Position numbers and translations under genes: made by a program. The notes under the pieces are model-generated. The model was not told where the DNA came from. It saw only the letters and a list, made by a program, of their open reading frames with translations, and ran no database searches. A stretch of 64,000 nt of DNA from Acidobacteriota bacterium (GTDB lineage: Bacteria; Acidobacteriota; JAAYUB01): NCBI GenBank assembly GCA_012517875.1, contig JAAYUB010000104.1, positions 21,831 to 85,830 on the forward strand, written 5' to 3'. This document shows, one piece after another, positions 46,175-55,946 of the stretch (position 1 is the stretch's first letter; the number at the start of each line of letters is the position of its first letter).

Positions 46175-46576
46175 ATGTTTATGTTGAGCATGGGCGCGGG
46201 CATGAACCTGGGTTTCCCGGATGTCTGCCTCACCCCGATCGTGGTGCCCACGCCGATCCCGTATCCGGACATGCAGTTCTCGGCCACCTCGGCCCCGGCC
46301 GCCTACAACGTCCTGGTGGACTGCATGCCCGCGGTGAACCAGCTGTCCATCGGTACGGTGAGCGTGGGTGACAACGGCGGCGTCCTGCTCGGTGTGGTTT
46401 CCCACATGATGTCGGGCCAGACCGAGTACCTCGTGGGTTGTATCACCATCATGGTGGACGGAGTACCCGCCCAGCGTCTCACCAGCGTCACCGGCCAGAA
46501 CTGTCTGGCTGTGCTGCCCAACGCACCCGGCGTGAGCCTGGTGCCCAGCCAGGTTACTGTGCTGACCCTGGGTTGA
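46175..46576 (+). CDS. PAAR-like DUF4150 spike-tip protein
   Basis: This is a 133-residue DUF4150 protein. MNLGFPDVCLTPIVVPTPIPYPD near the start is the family signature (a PAAR-like xPDVCxTP), and the tail reads GQNCLAVLPNAPGVSLVPSQ. PAAR-like proteins cap the VgrG trimer, sharpen the spike and connect effectors. The Cys and His residues needed for metal at the tip are only partly evident. AAGGAG precedes ATG 46175. Between it and DUF3540 lies the four-helix-bundle cassette, so the usual DUF3540-DUF4150 pair is interrupted here. The next gene follows after 14 bases. Confidence 0.9.
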   Translation: MFMLSMGAGMNLGFPDVCLTPIVVPTPIPYPDMQFSATSAPAAYNVLVDCMPAVNQLSIGTVSVGDNGGVLLGVVSHMMSGQTEYLVGCITIMVDGVPAQRLTSVTGQNCLAVLPNAPGVSLVPSQVTVLTLG

Positions 46577-46590
46577 TCCCGCAGGAGAAG

Positions 46591-47970
46591 ATGAACAGCC
46601 GCATCTTTATCAGCATTGCGGCATATCGCGACCCGGAGCTGCTGCCTACGGTCCGGGACGCCCTCGCCAACGCCCGAAACCCGGAGCGGCTGACGTTTGG
46701 GATATGCTGGCAGCGCGCCGCCACGGACGACGGTCTCCGCGAGTTTGCCGCCGATCCCCGCTTCCGGATTTTCGACGTGCCGTACGCGGAGTCGCGGGGC
46801 GTCTGTTGGGCGCGGCATAAGATTCAGCAGTTGCTGGGTGACGAGGATTTCTACTTTCAGATCGATTCCCACACCCGGTTCGCCGAAAGCTGGGATGAGC
46901 AGCTCCTGACCATGTTCAGGGACCTCGGCGACGATCAGGCGGTCATCGGGAGCTACCCGCCATCCTACAAGCCGGGCTTCGATGGATACCTCAACGACCG
47001 GAACCCCAACCGGATGACCATCAGCCGGTTCCATCCCGACGGCAACGTGTGTTTGGAGCCGAAGGGCGTGATCAATTTCGAGCAGCTGTCCCGGGCGTTT
47101 CCCGCGCGCTTCGTCAGCGGCGGCTTCATGTTCGCGTCCGCCCGGTTGCCCCGAAAGGTGCCATACGACCCGCTCTTCTACTTCAGCGGCGAGGAGATCG
47201 GCTACACCGTTCGGGCCTTCACCCACGGGTTCAACCTGTACAACCCGCACCGGGCGGTCATCTGGCACTATTACACCCGCCAGGGGAGCCTGCGGCACTG
47301 GGACGACCACCAGCAGGCGCCCCGCTCCCAGGAGCCGGCCCGGCGCCTCCGCCAACTCCTCGGCCAGGCCGACGAGGGAGTCGATCTGGGCCCGTACAGC
47401 CTGGGTACGACACGGTCGCTGGCGGATTATCGCAACTGGGCCGGTGTGGACGTCTCCCGGAAAATGATCCACCGGCAGGCGCGGGAGGGCGGCATCCCGC
47501 CCCACGACCCGGACGACGAAGCCGGCTGGCGCTGTGACATGAAGCGCCACGAGCTGGTTCTGCAATGGGCGGAGGCGCGCCTGGTTCTGCCGGACGACGT
47601 GACGTTCGTCGCGGTCATGGTGGACGACCAGCACCGTACCAATCTATTTCGGCGGGATTTTCCCGGGACGTCCATCCTGGAGCAGGGCGGCCGGCTCCCA
47701 TGCGAATTCGAGTGTGACCGGCGGAGCCGACCCGCCAACCTGGTGGTCTGGGCGCACAGCCACTCCGCAGGCTGGGAGCAGCGCTGCCGCGCGGTGTTCG
47801 GCGCGTCCTGGGAAACGGTGTCGGCGGTGCCGCGCTGGTCGCCGCCGCTGCACAGTCCGTCCCGCATGCTGTTTGATTTTAAATGGCCGGAGTGGACCAT
47901 TCATCCGTTCGTCTCAACCTCTGGAGGAGGAACTCATGAAAAAAGCCTGGATCAGCGCCCTGCCCCGTGA
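46591..47970 (+). CDS. GlcNAc-type glycosyltransferase (PF11397-like) with C-terminal extension
   Basis: The 459-residue protein starts IFISIAAYRDPELLPTVRDA, the signature of the family that includes Skp1 hydroxyproline GlcNAc-transferase. It continues RGVCWARHKIQQLL, FYFQIDSHTRF (the DxH metal/donor motif) and ISGG-type FVSGGFMFASA. FYFSGEEIGYTVRAFTHG ends the catalytic domain near residue 230. Residues about 285-459 are an extension that includes VDVSRKMIHRQAREGGIPP and a beta-rich part I do not recognise. It lies between the PAAR-like tip and a downstream gene it overlaps by 35 bases. It could be a T6SS cargo that glycosylates a target, or an enzyme that modifies the spike proteins. Confidence 0.8.
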   Translation: MNSRIFISIAAYRDPELLPTVRDALANARNPERLTFGICWQRAATDDGLREFAADPRFRIFDVPYAESRGVCWARHKIQQLLGDEDFYFQIDSHTRFAESWDEQLLTMFRDLGDDQAVIGSYPPSYKPGFDGYLNDRNPNRMTISRFHPDGNVCLEPKGVINFEQLSRAFPARFVSGGFMFASARLPRKVPYDPLFYFSGEEIGYTVRAFTHGFNLYNPHRAVIWHYYTRQGSLRHWDDHQQAPRSQEPARRLRQLLGQADEGVDLGPYSLGTTRSLADYRNWAGVDVSRKMIHRQAREGGIPPHDPDDEAGWRCDMKRHELVLQWAEARLVLPDDVTFVAVMVDDQHRTNLFRRDFPGTSILEQGGRLPCEFECDRRSRPANLVVWAHSHSAGWEQRCRAVFGASWETVSAVPRWSPPLHSPSRMLFDFKWPEWTIHPFVSTSGGGTHEKSLDQRPAP

Positions 47971-48718
47971 CGAACAGGCAGTGCAGCGGTTGATGGTTGA
48001 ACTACAACAGTTGGGTTACGGGACCGATGGGCATTTCTGGACCGATGATCTGGCGAAGATGGCCTGGTCCGGACCGCGTGAGGCGCTGCTGGCCCGCGAG
48101 ACCGCGGTCTGGGTCATCATGGGCACGCCGGCGGATTTCGATGCGCCGACCGTCCGCTACGGGCTGTCGATGCTGAGCCTCGGCGTCCAGGCCCAACGCG
48201 GGCTCGGTTTTCCTGTTATACTCGTCTCCACCGGCGGCGCCGTGGATGTCGCCACGCTGCCAACGCCGCTCCGGGGCATCGACACCCTGGCGCTGGACAC
48301 CCCGGCCCTGGGGACCAAGATTGTGGCCAAGGCGGCGATCCCGCCGCCCAAGATCGCTCCGGAATACCGGCTGGATGTGTACGCCGTCCCGGGCATCGGC
48401 CAGTGGTTCGGAGTGGGTCCCGCGCCGGGACACGCCTGGAAAGGCGCCATGTTCGGCGTGGCCGGCGGCGAGGCCACCATCGACACCCACGGGATCGGGC
48501 CGGCCGGCCGGTTGCCGGAACGGTGCATCCTGAACTATCCCATGCAGGGCTTGAAACTCCAGCTGGGCGGCCGCGACTTCACCGCCTGGGCCATCCAGAA
48601 TCCTGTCGATGATCACTTGTCCTACTATCTCCGGGTGAAGGAAGCGCCGGCGGCGATCCTGTTCGGCGCGTTCCCGGAGAGCGACGACGCCGAGGTGTTC
48701 ACCATTCAGTTGCAGTGA
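47936..48718 (+). CDS. Unrecognised T6SS-module protein with TIR-like N-terminus
   Basis: I do not recognise the 260-residue family. Residues 1-110 alternate strand and helix as in TIR/SEFIR folds: AWISALPRDEQAVQRLMVEL, TDGHFWTDDLAKMAWSG, ETAVWVIMGTPADFDAP, RYGLSMLSLGVQAQRGLG, FPVILVSTGG. The usual catalytic Glu of NADase TIR domains is not obvious. Residues about 150-260 look beta-rich (LDVYAVPGIGQWFGVGPAPG, LKLQLGGRDFTAWAIQNP), with a WFGVGP/FGVAGGEATID pattern. The start ATG 47936 lies inside the end of the glycosyltransferase gene but has a perfect GGAGGAGG site. Overlap and shared module make it a candidate partner, cargo or immunity protein. Confidence 0.65.
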   Translation: MKKAWISALPRDEQAVQRLMVELQQLGYGTDGHFWTDDLAKMAWSGPREALLARETAVWVIMGTPADFDAPTVRYGLSMLSLGVQAQRGLGFPVILVSTGGAVDVATLPTPLRGIDTLALDTPALGTKIVAKAAIPPPKIAPEYRLDVYAVPGIGQWFGVGPAPGHAWKGAMFGVAGGEATIDTHGIGPAGRLPERCILNYPMQGLKLQLGGRDFTAWAIQNPVDDHLSYYLRVKEAPAAILFGAFPESDDAEVFTIQLQ

Positions 48719-48787
48719 CGCCGGGCCGCGTCCGGAGCGTTCGGCAGCGCCGGCGACAACGGACGCTACCCGGCTCCGGAGTCTCCC

Positions 48788-50827
48788 TTGGGTCGCGACA
48801 AGCAGAACTCCTTCCAGTCGGTTGATGTTGCCTTGCCGGTCGAGTGGCCCCTCCGCGGTCGGCTGGTGACGGCGCTGGCATTGGCGGCGTTGGTGGTGGG
48901 GGTGTTCTGGAACGCCCTGCCCAACGGTTTCCACCTGGACGACCAATACCATGTGGTGGACAATCCCGGGATCCAGCAGGTATGGCCCCCGTGGCGGCAC
49001 TTCGTGAACCCTCGCACCATCTCGACTCTGGACCGGATCGTCCAATACCGTCCGCTGCTCCCTCTCTCGCTGTCGCTGAGTTACGCTCTGACAGGCCAGG
49101 ATCCGGCCGGATTCCGCGCCTGGAACATCGCCCTGCAGGCTGTGGCGGCGGTGCTTGTGTTTTTCTTCCTGCGGGCGTTGCTGGCCGCTGCAGGGTGGCG
49201 GGCATCTCGGACGGGGGTCCAGGCCGACTGGGTGGCCCTGGCGGCGGCGACGATCTTCGCCGTCCACCCGGTGGCCGGGGTGCCGGTGAACTATATCTGC
49301 GCCCGCGACCTGATGCTGTCGCAGGTTTTTCTTGTAGCGAGCCTGCTTGTGTATTTGCGGATGCGTGCCCGGGGGGAGACAACCTGGCGCTGGGCGGTTG
49401 CGCTGTGTTTTTTTGCGCTGGCGTTGCTATCCAAGACTCATGTGGCTGTGGCACCGGCGCTGGTTCTGGCGTTGGAGTGGACCGTTCTCGGTGAGCGAAT
49501 GACTGCGTGGCGGCCCTGGGGACGGGCGGCTCTGTACGGCGCTGTGGTGGCGGCGTTTTTCGCTTGGACCCGGTTTGGATTGCAGTTCTCCGACTGGAGC
49601 CAGGCGATGGCCGGTCCGTCGGGAGCGGCCGCCACCTATGCGCTGACACAGCTCCGCCTGCACCTCCTGCATTATCTGCCCAATTTTCTCTGGCCGTTCG
49701 CCATCCGCCTGGCCCCCGAAGTCAGTCGAGCCACCGGATGGATGGACGGGGCGGTCTGGGCCGGATTGGTTCTGGTGATCGGCTCGGTCACGCTGGCGTT
49801 CGCCTGGCGCCGGCGGGCGCCGGCGGCGGCCGCGGTGGTACTCGGCTACTGGATTCTGCAGGTGCCGGAGTCGAGCGTCTTCCCGCTGCATCTGATGGTG
49901 TCAGACTACCGGCCGTACGCCGGGAGTCCGTTCCTGTTTCTGCTGGCGGCGATGGCCCTGGCCGCCTGCCTTCGCCGGCCATGGTGGCACCTGGCGACAG
50001 CCGTCCTGGTGCTGTATTTCAGCCTGGCCTCGGTCGTGTTGAACCGGGTGTGGCGCACGGGTGAAACACTCTGGACCCATAGCGTCACGTATGGCGGTGA
50101 CGCCTTGGCCCATCACAACCTGGCTATGAGCATCGCCAACCGTGACGACCCGCGCGTGCGGCGACATCTGGAGGAGGCGATCCGCCGCAGCCCCAACTTC
50201 GTCCTGGCACACCTAAACCTAGGGCTCTGGCTGATCCAGCACGGGCAAGTCGAAGCGGGCCTGGCCGAATGCGAGCGGGCCCGGCTGCTCGAACCGGACT
50301 GGGCGCAGACTTACTACTGGCTGGCCCGCGCCCATGGCCGGTTGGGCCGCCGCGTGGAGGCGGCCGCCGCCAGCGCCCGGGCGGCGACACTCGACTCGGA
50401 CAACCGGATGTACCTCAAGCAGGCGGCGTACGACGCCCAAGCCGCGGGCGACTTTGACGGCAGCCTCGTGTTTGTCGGCCGTCTGAAAGCGCTGGGGATG
50501 GAAGACCCGGAAACCCTGTTCCTTGAGGGATTCGCCCGACAGCAGACCGGCGACCTGCCGAGGGCGGTGATGGCGTATCGCGCCTATCTGCTGCAGGATC
50601 CCCGTCACGCCCAGGTGCTGTTCAACCTCGCCTATGCCCTCATGAACTTGGGAAATTTTCCAGAAGCCATCATCCGGTTTGAGGAGGTGCTCAAACTCAA
50701 GCCGGAATACCGGGAGGTCCATTTCCACCTGGCCGCCTGCTACGAAAAACTGAACCGGCCCGAGCTGGCTGTGCGGGAGCGGGCGCTGTTCGCGGGCCAC
50801 CCCGCCAATCCGAAGGACGCGAAATAA
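48788..50827 (+). CDS. TMTC-like membrane glycosyltransferase with TPR tail
   Basis: This is a 679-residue protein. Residues about 25-440 hold about ten hydrophobic segments. The first loop NGFHLDDQYHVVDNPGIQQV has the DD motif, and QYRPLLPLSLSLSYALTGQDPAGFRAWNI is typical of the TMTC/PMT-like GT-C fold. Residues about 440-679 are TPR units (FVLAHLNLGLWLIQHGQVEAGLAE, AQVLFNLAYALMNLGNFPEAIIRFEEVL). Eukaryotic TMTC proteins O-mannosylate surface proteins; bacterial relatives are less studied. The start is TTG 48788 behind GGAG. It ends the plus arm and faces a secreted collagen-like gene, which could be a substrate (inference). Confidence 0.75.
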   Translation: MGRDKQNSFQSVDVALPVEWPLRGRLVTALALAALVVGVFWNALPNGFHLDDQYHVVDNPGIQQVWPPWRHFVNPRTISTLDRIVQYRPLLPLSLSLSYALTGQDPAGFRAWNIALQAVAAVLVFFFLRALLAAAGWRASRTGVQADWVALAAATIFAVHPVAGVPVNYICARDLMLSQVFLVASLLVYLRMRARGETTWRWAVALCFFALALLSKTHVAVAPALVLALEWTVLGERMTAWRPWGRAALYGAVVAAFFAWTRFGLQFSDWSQAMAGPSGAAATYALTQLRLHLLHYLPNFLWPFAIRLAPEVSRATGWMDGAVWAGLVLVIGSVTLAFAWRRRAPAAAAVVLGYWILQVPESSVFPLHLMVSDYRPYAGSPFLFLLAAMALAACLRRPWWHLATAVLVLYFSLASVVLNRVWRTGETLWTHSVTYGGDALAHHNLAMSIANRDDPRVRRHLEEAIRRSPNFVLAHLNLGLWLIQHGQVEAGLAECERARLLEPDWAQTYYWLARAHGRLGRRVEAAAASARAATLDSDNRMYLKQAAYDAQAAGDFDGSLVFVGRLKALGMEDPETLFLEGFARQQTGDLPRAVMAYRAYLLQDPRHAQVLFNLAYALMNLGNFPEAIIRFEEVLKLKPEYREVHFHLAACYEKLNRPELAVRERALFAGHPANPKDAK

Positions 50828-50969
50828 GGGGATTGTCGACTCATTGCATTGAAAGCTGGGCAACGCACGGTGAGCAAGGTGTCGTGGAGCACGACCATGA
50901 GCAAACACGTCTGTCCGCGATGTCCGGATTCTGATGTCCGAAATCCGAACGATCCGCAGATGAAGAGAA

Positions 50970-50991
50970 CGCCCCGCCGGATGGCGGGGCG
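50970..50991. terminator. Hairpin between convergent genes
   Basis: CGCCCCGCC (50970-50978) pairs perfectly with GGCGGGGCG (50983-50991) around a GGAT loop. It lies between the ends of the TMTC-like gene (plus) and the collagen-like gene (minus). No T-run follows in either direction. Nothing else is seen in 50828-51022. Confidence 0.5.
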
Positions 50992-51022
50992 ATGCAAAGC
51001 AAGATTGGCTGGAACGATCCGA

Positions 51023-53164
51023 TCAGTATGGGGTGATGACACCCGCGGCACTTAGCACACGCCATGTTCCGCCGCCGAGAAACTGGAGGGCGACCGCCGC
51101 GTCGCGTCCGCCGGTGAGGTAACCGGACGCCCCCGTCGTGGTTTGTGGAGCGGAGACGTGGAGCTGGGTGCCGTAGTCGGCGGCGAGCATGATCCGGCCG
51201 TCGCCGGAGACGCCGGCGCCCACCCAGGTTCGGGCGCTTTCCCGGGTGTGCCAGGTCAAACCGAAGTCCTGCGAGACGTGGAGCTGGCCGTTTGTGATTG
51301 TAGCCAGCAGGTGCCGGCCGGTGTCGTCACCGGCGACAAAGCGCCAGCTGGCGGAACCGGTCCGATCGATCCAGCCCGTGCCGCCGTCGTTGGAGGTGTG
51401 GATGGGACCGCCGTCCGCGGCGGCCACCAGCCGGGAACCGTCGGCGGAGCAGTCAATGGCGCTCCAGTTGTAGGTGGGGCCGACGCTGCCCCAATTGGCG
51501 CCGCCGTCGGTGGAGCGGGCGATCTGGCCGCCATGGCGGACGCCGAGAACCAGGTTGCCGGAGTCGGACACGGCGACGTCCCACCAGGTCTGGGAGCCGG
51601 GGCCGGTCCGCTCGGTCCAGCTGGCGCCGTAATTGGTGGAGGTGTAGATGTAGCCGGTGTTCACCGCGGCCACCATGTACTGGCCGCTGCCGGAGCAGTC
51701 CACCGCGTACCAATCGCGGGAGCTGTCCCGGCTGGTCCAATTGGCGCCGTAGTCACTGGAGGTGTAGATGTGGTCGCCGGTCACGACCGCCACGATATAC
51801 TGGCCGTTGGCTGACATGGCAATACCGGTCCAGTTGCGGGTGCCGCTGCCGTTCTGCTGAGTCCACGTGGTGCCCGAATCGGCCGACGTGTAGATGTAGC
51901 CGCCATAGACCGCGGCGGCCAGATGCGCGCCGTCACCGGAGGCGGCCACGAAGTACCAGCTGCGGTTGCTGTCCCGGGCGGTCCACAGTACGCCGGTCCC
52001 ATCGATGGGTGAAGTCAGAACACTCTGGCCGGTGTTCTGGGCGATTCTCCAGCCGCCGCCGCCGAGGCCGGACACCTGAACGATGTCGCCGACGGTGCAG
52101 TCGGCTGAAAGCGGCAGGGTCACCGTCACCTGGGCGGTGTTGTCGGCGAGGTAGCCGGTGTTGCGCGCCGCCTGCTGACTGGTGCCGGTGACGTGCACCC
52201 ATGTGATCCCGGGTCCTGTAGGGCCGGTGGGTCCTGACGGGCCTGAGGGTCCGGATGGACCAGATGGTCCTTCAGGTCCAGATGGCCCGGATGGTCCGGC
52301 AGGTCCTTCGGGTCCAGAGGGCCCTGTGGGCCCGGACGGTCCTGTGGGCCCTTCGGGTCCGGTGGGACCCGTGGGGCCGATTTCTCCCTGAGGACCTGTT
52401 GGACCGGTCGGTCCAATCTCACCCTGGGGTCCGGTGGGTCCGGTGGGACCAGTGGGGCCGGTGGGGCCGATCTCACCTTGAGGCCCCGTTGGACCGGTCG
52501 GTCCAATCTCGCCCTGAGGCCCGGTCGGTCCTGTCGGTCCTGTCGGTCCTGTCGGTCCGGTGGGGCCTTCAGGCCCTTCGGGTCCCTCGGGCCCTTCGGG
52601 CCCCGGCGGACCGGTGGGAAAATCCACGGTGTGGATCACGGTGTACCGGGCGGAGCGGACCGAGGTGGTGGGCTCGGAGGCGTATCGCCAGACGACCTCA
52701 ACGACTCCCTGGCCCACGAACGGATCGGTTTGCAGAGTGATTCTGATGCAGACGCTGTCGCCGGGCTCGTACGCCTTGATCAGTCCGCGGTATTTCATGA
52801 CGATCTGGTTGCGGCTGAGGTTCGCCTGCACCGTGAAGTCCACGGACCGCAAGGTGGCGGAGTTGATGTAGACGGCAGGCTCCACGTGGACCAGTTGCCC
52901 GCAGCCGGTGTCGAACGTGAAGGTGAAAGTGTCACCGGGCTGGAATGAGGCGTAGCGCGCGTTGTAGCTGTTGGACAGACACAAGAATGCGTCGGACGTG
53001 CTGTCCACCGGAATGAGCGCGGGCGAGACGCTGAAGTCGGGAATGGTTCGAACGAGTGCCGAACCGACAGCCGCCGTCGCGATCCCGCCGATTCCGGCCA
53101 GCATGATCAGCAGGGTGAGCAAGACCCGCCGGCCCGATTCGTCAACGGCCTGAATGCGTGCCAT
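51023..53164 (-). CDS. Secreted collagen-like protein with BNR beta-propeller
   Basis: The 713-residue protein has a hydrophobic export segment at about 13-38 behind a basic start. Residues about 40-180 form a beta domain with two or three cysteines. Residues 185-319 are about 45 perfect Gly-X-Y triplets (GPT, GPS, GPE, and four GPQGEI units), a collagen triple-helix region in which proline always stands in X apart from the GEI units. The C-terminal half has at least six BNR/Asp-box units ([48 protein letters not shown]), a sialidase-like propeller. It is probably a surface fibre with a binding head. It lies 30 bases behind clpV on the same strand, so it may be expressed with the T6SS arm. 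Confidence 0.85.
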   Translation of the reverse strand: MARIQAVDESGRRVLLTLLIMLAGIGGIATAAVGSALVRTIPDFSVSPALIPVDSTSDAFLCLSNSYNARYASFQPGDTFTFTFDTGCGQLVHVEPAVYINSATLRSVDFTVQANLSRNQIVMKYRGLIKAYEPGDSVCIRITLQTDPFVGQGVVEVVWRYASEPTTSVRSARYTVIHTVDFPTGPPGPEGPEGPEGPEGPTGPTGPTGPTGPTGPQGEIGPTGPTGPQGEIGPTGPTGPTGPTGPQGEIGPTGPTGPQGEIGPTGPTGPEGPTGPSGPTGPSGPEGPAGPSGPSGPEGPSGPSGPSGPSGPTGPTGPGITWVHVTGTSQQAARNTGYLADNTAQVTVTLPLSADCTVGDIVQVSGLGGGGWRIAQNTGQSVLTSPIDGTGVLWTARDSNRSWYFVAASGDGAHLAAAVYGGYIYTSADSGTTWTQQNGSGTRNWTGIAMSANGQYIVAVVTGDHIYTSSDYGANWTSRDSSRDWYAVDCSGSGQYMVAAVNTGYIYTSTNYGASWTERTGPGSQTWWDVAVSDSGNLVLGVRHGGQIARSTDGGANWGSVGPTYNWSAIDCSADGSRLVAAADGGPIHTSNDGGTGWIDRTGSASWRFVAGDDTGRHLLATITNGQLHVSQDFGLTWHTRESARTWVGAGVSGDGRIMLAADYGTQLHVSAPQTTTGASGYLTGGRDAAVALQFLGGGTWRVLSAAGVITPY
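52208..52612 (-). repeat. Collagen-coding tandem repeat
   Basis: About 45 consecutive 9-base Gly-Pro-X units occur in 405 bases, with longer internal repeats (GGCCCCACGGG-type and GPQGEI blocks). Slippage or recombination in this tract would change fibre length. Confidence 0.9.
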
Positions 53165-53194
53165 GGTGTGCCTCTCGTCAATGCGCCGCCGGCC

Positions 53195-55834
53195 TCAGGA
53201 GGTCGGGGTGTCGAAACGGAACGTGAACGCGCCAGCCGCGTCCACGTCCAGATGGACCGCCGTGGGCATGGCCCCTTCGCTCATCTGGGCCAGCACCCGT
53301 TGGGAGAGCTGGGGTAGGATGTTGCCGTCCAGAATGTACTCGATGTTCCGCGCGCCCGTTTCCACCTCGGTGCAGCGGGCGGCGATCTGATCCATCACCG
53401 CCGGCGTGTAGTCGAACGCCATCTTGTTGTTTTCCATCAGGGTGCGCTGAATGCGCCGGAGTTTGAGCTCCACGATCCGTTTCATCGCCTCGCCGCGCAA
53501 CCCGTAGTAAGGCACGATGGCCATCCGCGCCAGCAGCGCCGGCTTGAAGTGTTTGGATAACACCGGCCGGATCGCCCCCACCACCGCGTCTGTCGGGAGA
53601 GGCTCGTCACCGGCGGTCATCTCCTGGATGATGTCCGAAGCCAGGTTGCTGGTGAGAAGGATGATGGTGTTGCGGAAGTTGATCTCTTTCCCCTCGCCGT
53701 CGGTGAGCATGCCTTTGTCGAAGACTTGGTAGAACAGGTTCAGCACGTCCAGGTGCGCCTTTTCTACCTCGTCCAGTAGGACCACCGAGTACGGCTTCTG
53801 GCGGACCGCCTCGGTGAGCATGCCGCCTTCCCCGTACCCGACGTAGCCCGGCGGTGAGCCGATGAGCCGGCTGACGGTATGGCTCTCCTGAAACTCGCTC
53901 ATGTTGATGGTCACCACGTTCCGGTCGGAGCCGAAGAGCAGGTCGGCCAGCGCCAGGCCCGTTTCGGTCTTGCCCACACCGCTCGGGCCGGCCAGCAGGA
54001 AAACGCCCATGGGCTGGTTGGGGTTCTTGATGCCGGCCTTGGCCGACTTGATGGTTTCGACGATGATCTTGAGGGCGTGGTCCTGACCCTTGATCCTTTC
54101 GGCCAGCCGTTCCTCGAGCCGCAGGATGTTTTCCGCTTCGTCGCGCAGCACTTTGCCCAGCGGGATGCCGGTCCAGTCGGACACCACCTGCGCCACCACG
54201 TCCGGATTGACCTCGACCTGAATCAGTCCGCCGTCGGCTTGCAGGGCGTGGAAGGCCGCGTCGGCGGCGACCAGCTCCTGCTTGAGCGCGTCCTTGTCGG
54301 CTGCCGGTTCCCCCCCCAGGGCCGCTAGGCGGCCGCGGATCTCGAGCACCTTTTGGGCGGCCTCCTTCTCCCCCTGCCAGCGAGCCCGCAGCGCCTCCGC
54401 CTCCGCCCGGAAGGCAGCGATTCTGTCCAGGACCTTCTGATAGGCCTCTTCGTCGACGGCGATGCCGTTGGTCCGATCGCGGTCCACCGCGCCTTTCTCA
54501 CGCTCCAGTGCCTGGACGGCGCGCTCCTTGTCCTCCAGCACGCCCGGTTTGGCGGAAAGGTTGATCTTGATCCGCGCGCAGGCGGTGTCCACCAGGTCGA
54601 TGGCCTTGTCGGGGAGGAAGCGGCCGGTGATGTATTTGTCGGACAGCTCGGCCGCGGCTCGGATGGCGTCGTCCCGGATGATCACCTTGTGGGCGGCCTC
54701 ATAGCTGTCCCGGATGCCGCGCAGGATCAGGATGGTGGTCTCGACGCTCGGCTCATCCAGCTTGACGGCCTGAAAGCGCCGAGCCAGGGCGGGATCCTTC
54801 TCGAAGTACTTCTTGTACTCGCCCCAGGTGGTGGCGGCCACCGTGCGCAGCTCGCCCCGGGCCAGGGCGGGTTTGAGCAGGTTGGCCGCGTCGCTGGTGC
54901 CCGCCGAGCCCCCCGCGCCGATGAGGGTATGCGCCTCGTCGATGAACAGGACGATGGGCTTCTCCGAGCCCTTGATTTCGCTGATGACGCCCTTGAGGCG
55001 GTTCTCGAATTCGCCTTTCATGCCCGCCCCGGCTTCAAGCAGACCCATGTCCAGCCCCAGCAGGGACACGTTCTGCAGCAGCTCCGGCACATCGCCCTGC
55101 ACGATGCGCAGCGCCAGCCCTTCCACCACGGCGGTCTTGCCCACGCCGGGATCGCCGACGCAGATGGGGTTGTTCTTGCGCCGGCGGGCGAGGATATCCA
55201 CAATTTGCCGGATCTCCAGGTCGCGCCCGAACACCGGATCGATGCCGCCGTCGCGGGCTTTCTGGGTGAAATCGGTGCAGAAACGCTTCAAAAATCCGCC
55301 GTCGGAAGGGCCGGCGGCGGTCTCGGCCGCGCCGCCTGGTTCGCGGGCGGCCGCTTCCGTCTCCAGGGAGCCCTTGGTGACAGCCCAGAAGTCCTTGGTC
55401 AGCGTCTCACGGTTGATGGTCTTGAGCAGATCGATGTAGCGGCCGGACGCGAAGAAGCTCGGCTTGGCCAGCAACGCCATCAGCAGGGCACCGGAACGAA
55501 TGCGTCGCTCGCCGAGGTCGATGGAGGCGACCATCCAAGCGTCCTGGATCAGCTCGAGCAACAGGGGGGAAAACACCGGCTTGGAAGAATTTCCGGTCCG
55601 AAAATCCTCCAGCGATTCCTCCAGCGCCTTGATCACCCGCCCGATGTCCAGGTTGAATTTCTGGCAGATCAGACTGCAGTCGGATCGCGGCTCCTCGAGC
55701 AGTTTCACCAGCACCTGTTCGACGGACACCTCGTAGTGGGTGCGTGACACACACAGGCCCGCGGCGGCATGCAGGGCGTTGGTGCTGAACGCGTTCATGC
55801 GGCTCAACAGCGACTTGATGTCGACGGTGATCAT
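53195..55834 (-). CDS. tssH: T6SS ATPase TssH (ClpV)
   Basis: ClpV disassembles contracted TssBC sheaths. The 879-residue AAA+ protein has the Clp N domain (about 1-150), then Walker A GDPGVGKTAVVEGLA near residue 225, the ClpB-type middle coiled coil (about 400-500), and a second Walker A GPSGVGKTETGLALAD near residue 613 with SPPGYVGYGEGG. The ClpV-type C-terminal domain ends near 879. The ATG at 55834 follows AAGGAGG. It lies 112 bases behind tssG; that gap shows no gene. It is the last machine gene of the minus arm. Confidence 0.95.
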   Translation of the reverse strand: MITVDIKSLLSRMNAFSTNALHAAAGLCVSRTHYEVSVEQVLVKLLEEPRSDCSLICQKFNLDIGRVIKALEESLEDFRTGNSSKPVFSPLLLELIQDAWMVASIDLGERRIRSGALLMALLAKPSFFASGRYIDLLKTINRETLTKDFWAVTKGSLETEAAAREPGGAAETAAGPSDGGFLKRFCTDFTQKARDGGIDPVFGRDLEIRQIVDILARRRKNNPICVGDPGVGKTAVVEGLALRIVQGDVPELLQNVSLLGLDMGLLEAGAGMKGEFENRLKGVISEIKGSEKPIVLFIDEAHTLIGAGGSAGTSDAANLLKPALARGELRTVAATTWGEYKKYFEKDPALARRFQAVKLDEPSVETTILILRGIRDSYEAAHKVIIRDDAIRAAAELSDKYITGRFLPDKAIDLVDTACARIKINLSAKPGVLEDKERAVQALEREKGAVDRDRTNGIAVDEEAYQKVLDRIAAFRAEAEALRARWQGEKEAAQKVLEIRGRLAALGGEPAADKDALKQELVAADAAFHALQADGGLIQVEVNPDVVAQVVSDWTGIPLGKVLRDEAENILRLEERLAERIKGQDHALKIIVETIKSAKAGIKNPNQPMGVFLLAGPSGVGKTETGLALADLLFGSDRNVVTINMSEFQESHTVSRLIGSPPGYVGYGEGGMLTEAVRQKPYSVVLLDEVEKAHLDVLNLFYQVFDKGMLTDGEGKEINFRNTIILLTSNLASDIIQEMTAGDEPLPTDAVVGAIRPVLSKHFKPALLARMAIVPYYGLRGEAMKRIVELKLRRIQRTLMENNKMAFDYTPAVMDQIAARCTEVETGARNIEYILDGNILPQLSQRVLAQMSEGAMPTAVHLDVDAAGAFTFRFDTPTS

Positions 55835-55946
55835 GCGATCCTCCTTGATTGGTTCATCTGCCTGCCGGCGCCCACCCGCAGGGGGTCGGATGCGCGCGGG
55901 CCGGGACACGAACCATTCCGTTCGTCGGCAAGCAAAGAGCGATCGG

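Noticed and set aside
52208..52612. Regular repeats that could be mistaken for a CRISPR array or a satellite
   Set aside because: The period is 9 bases, in frame, and encodes Gly-Pro-X triplets; there are no spacers.
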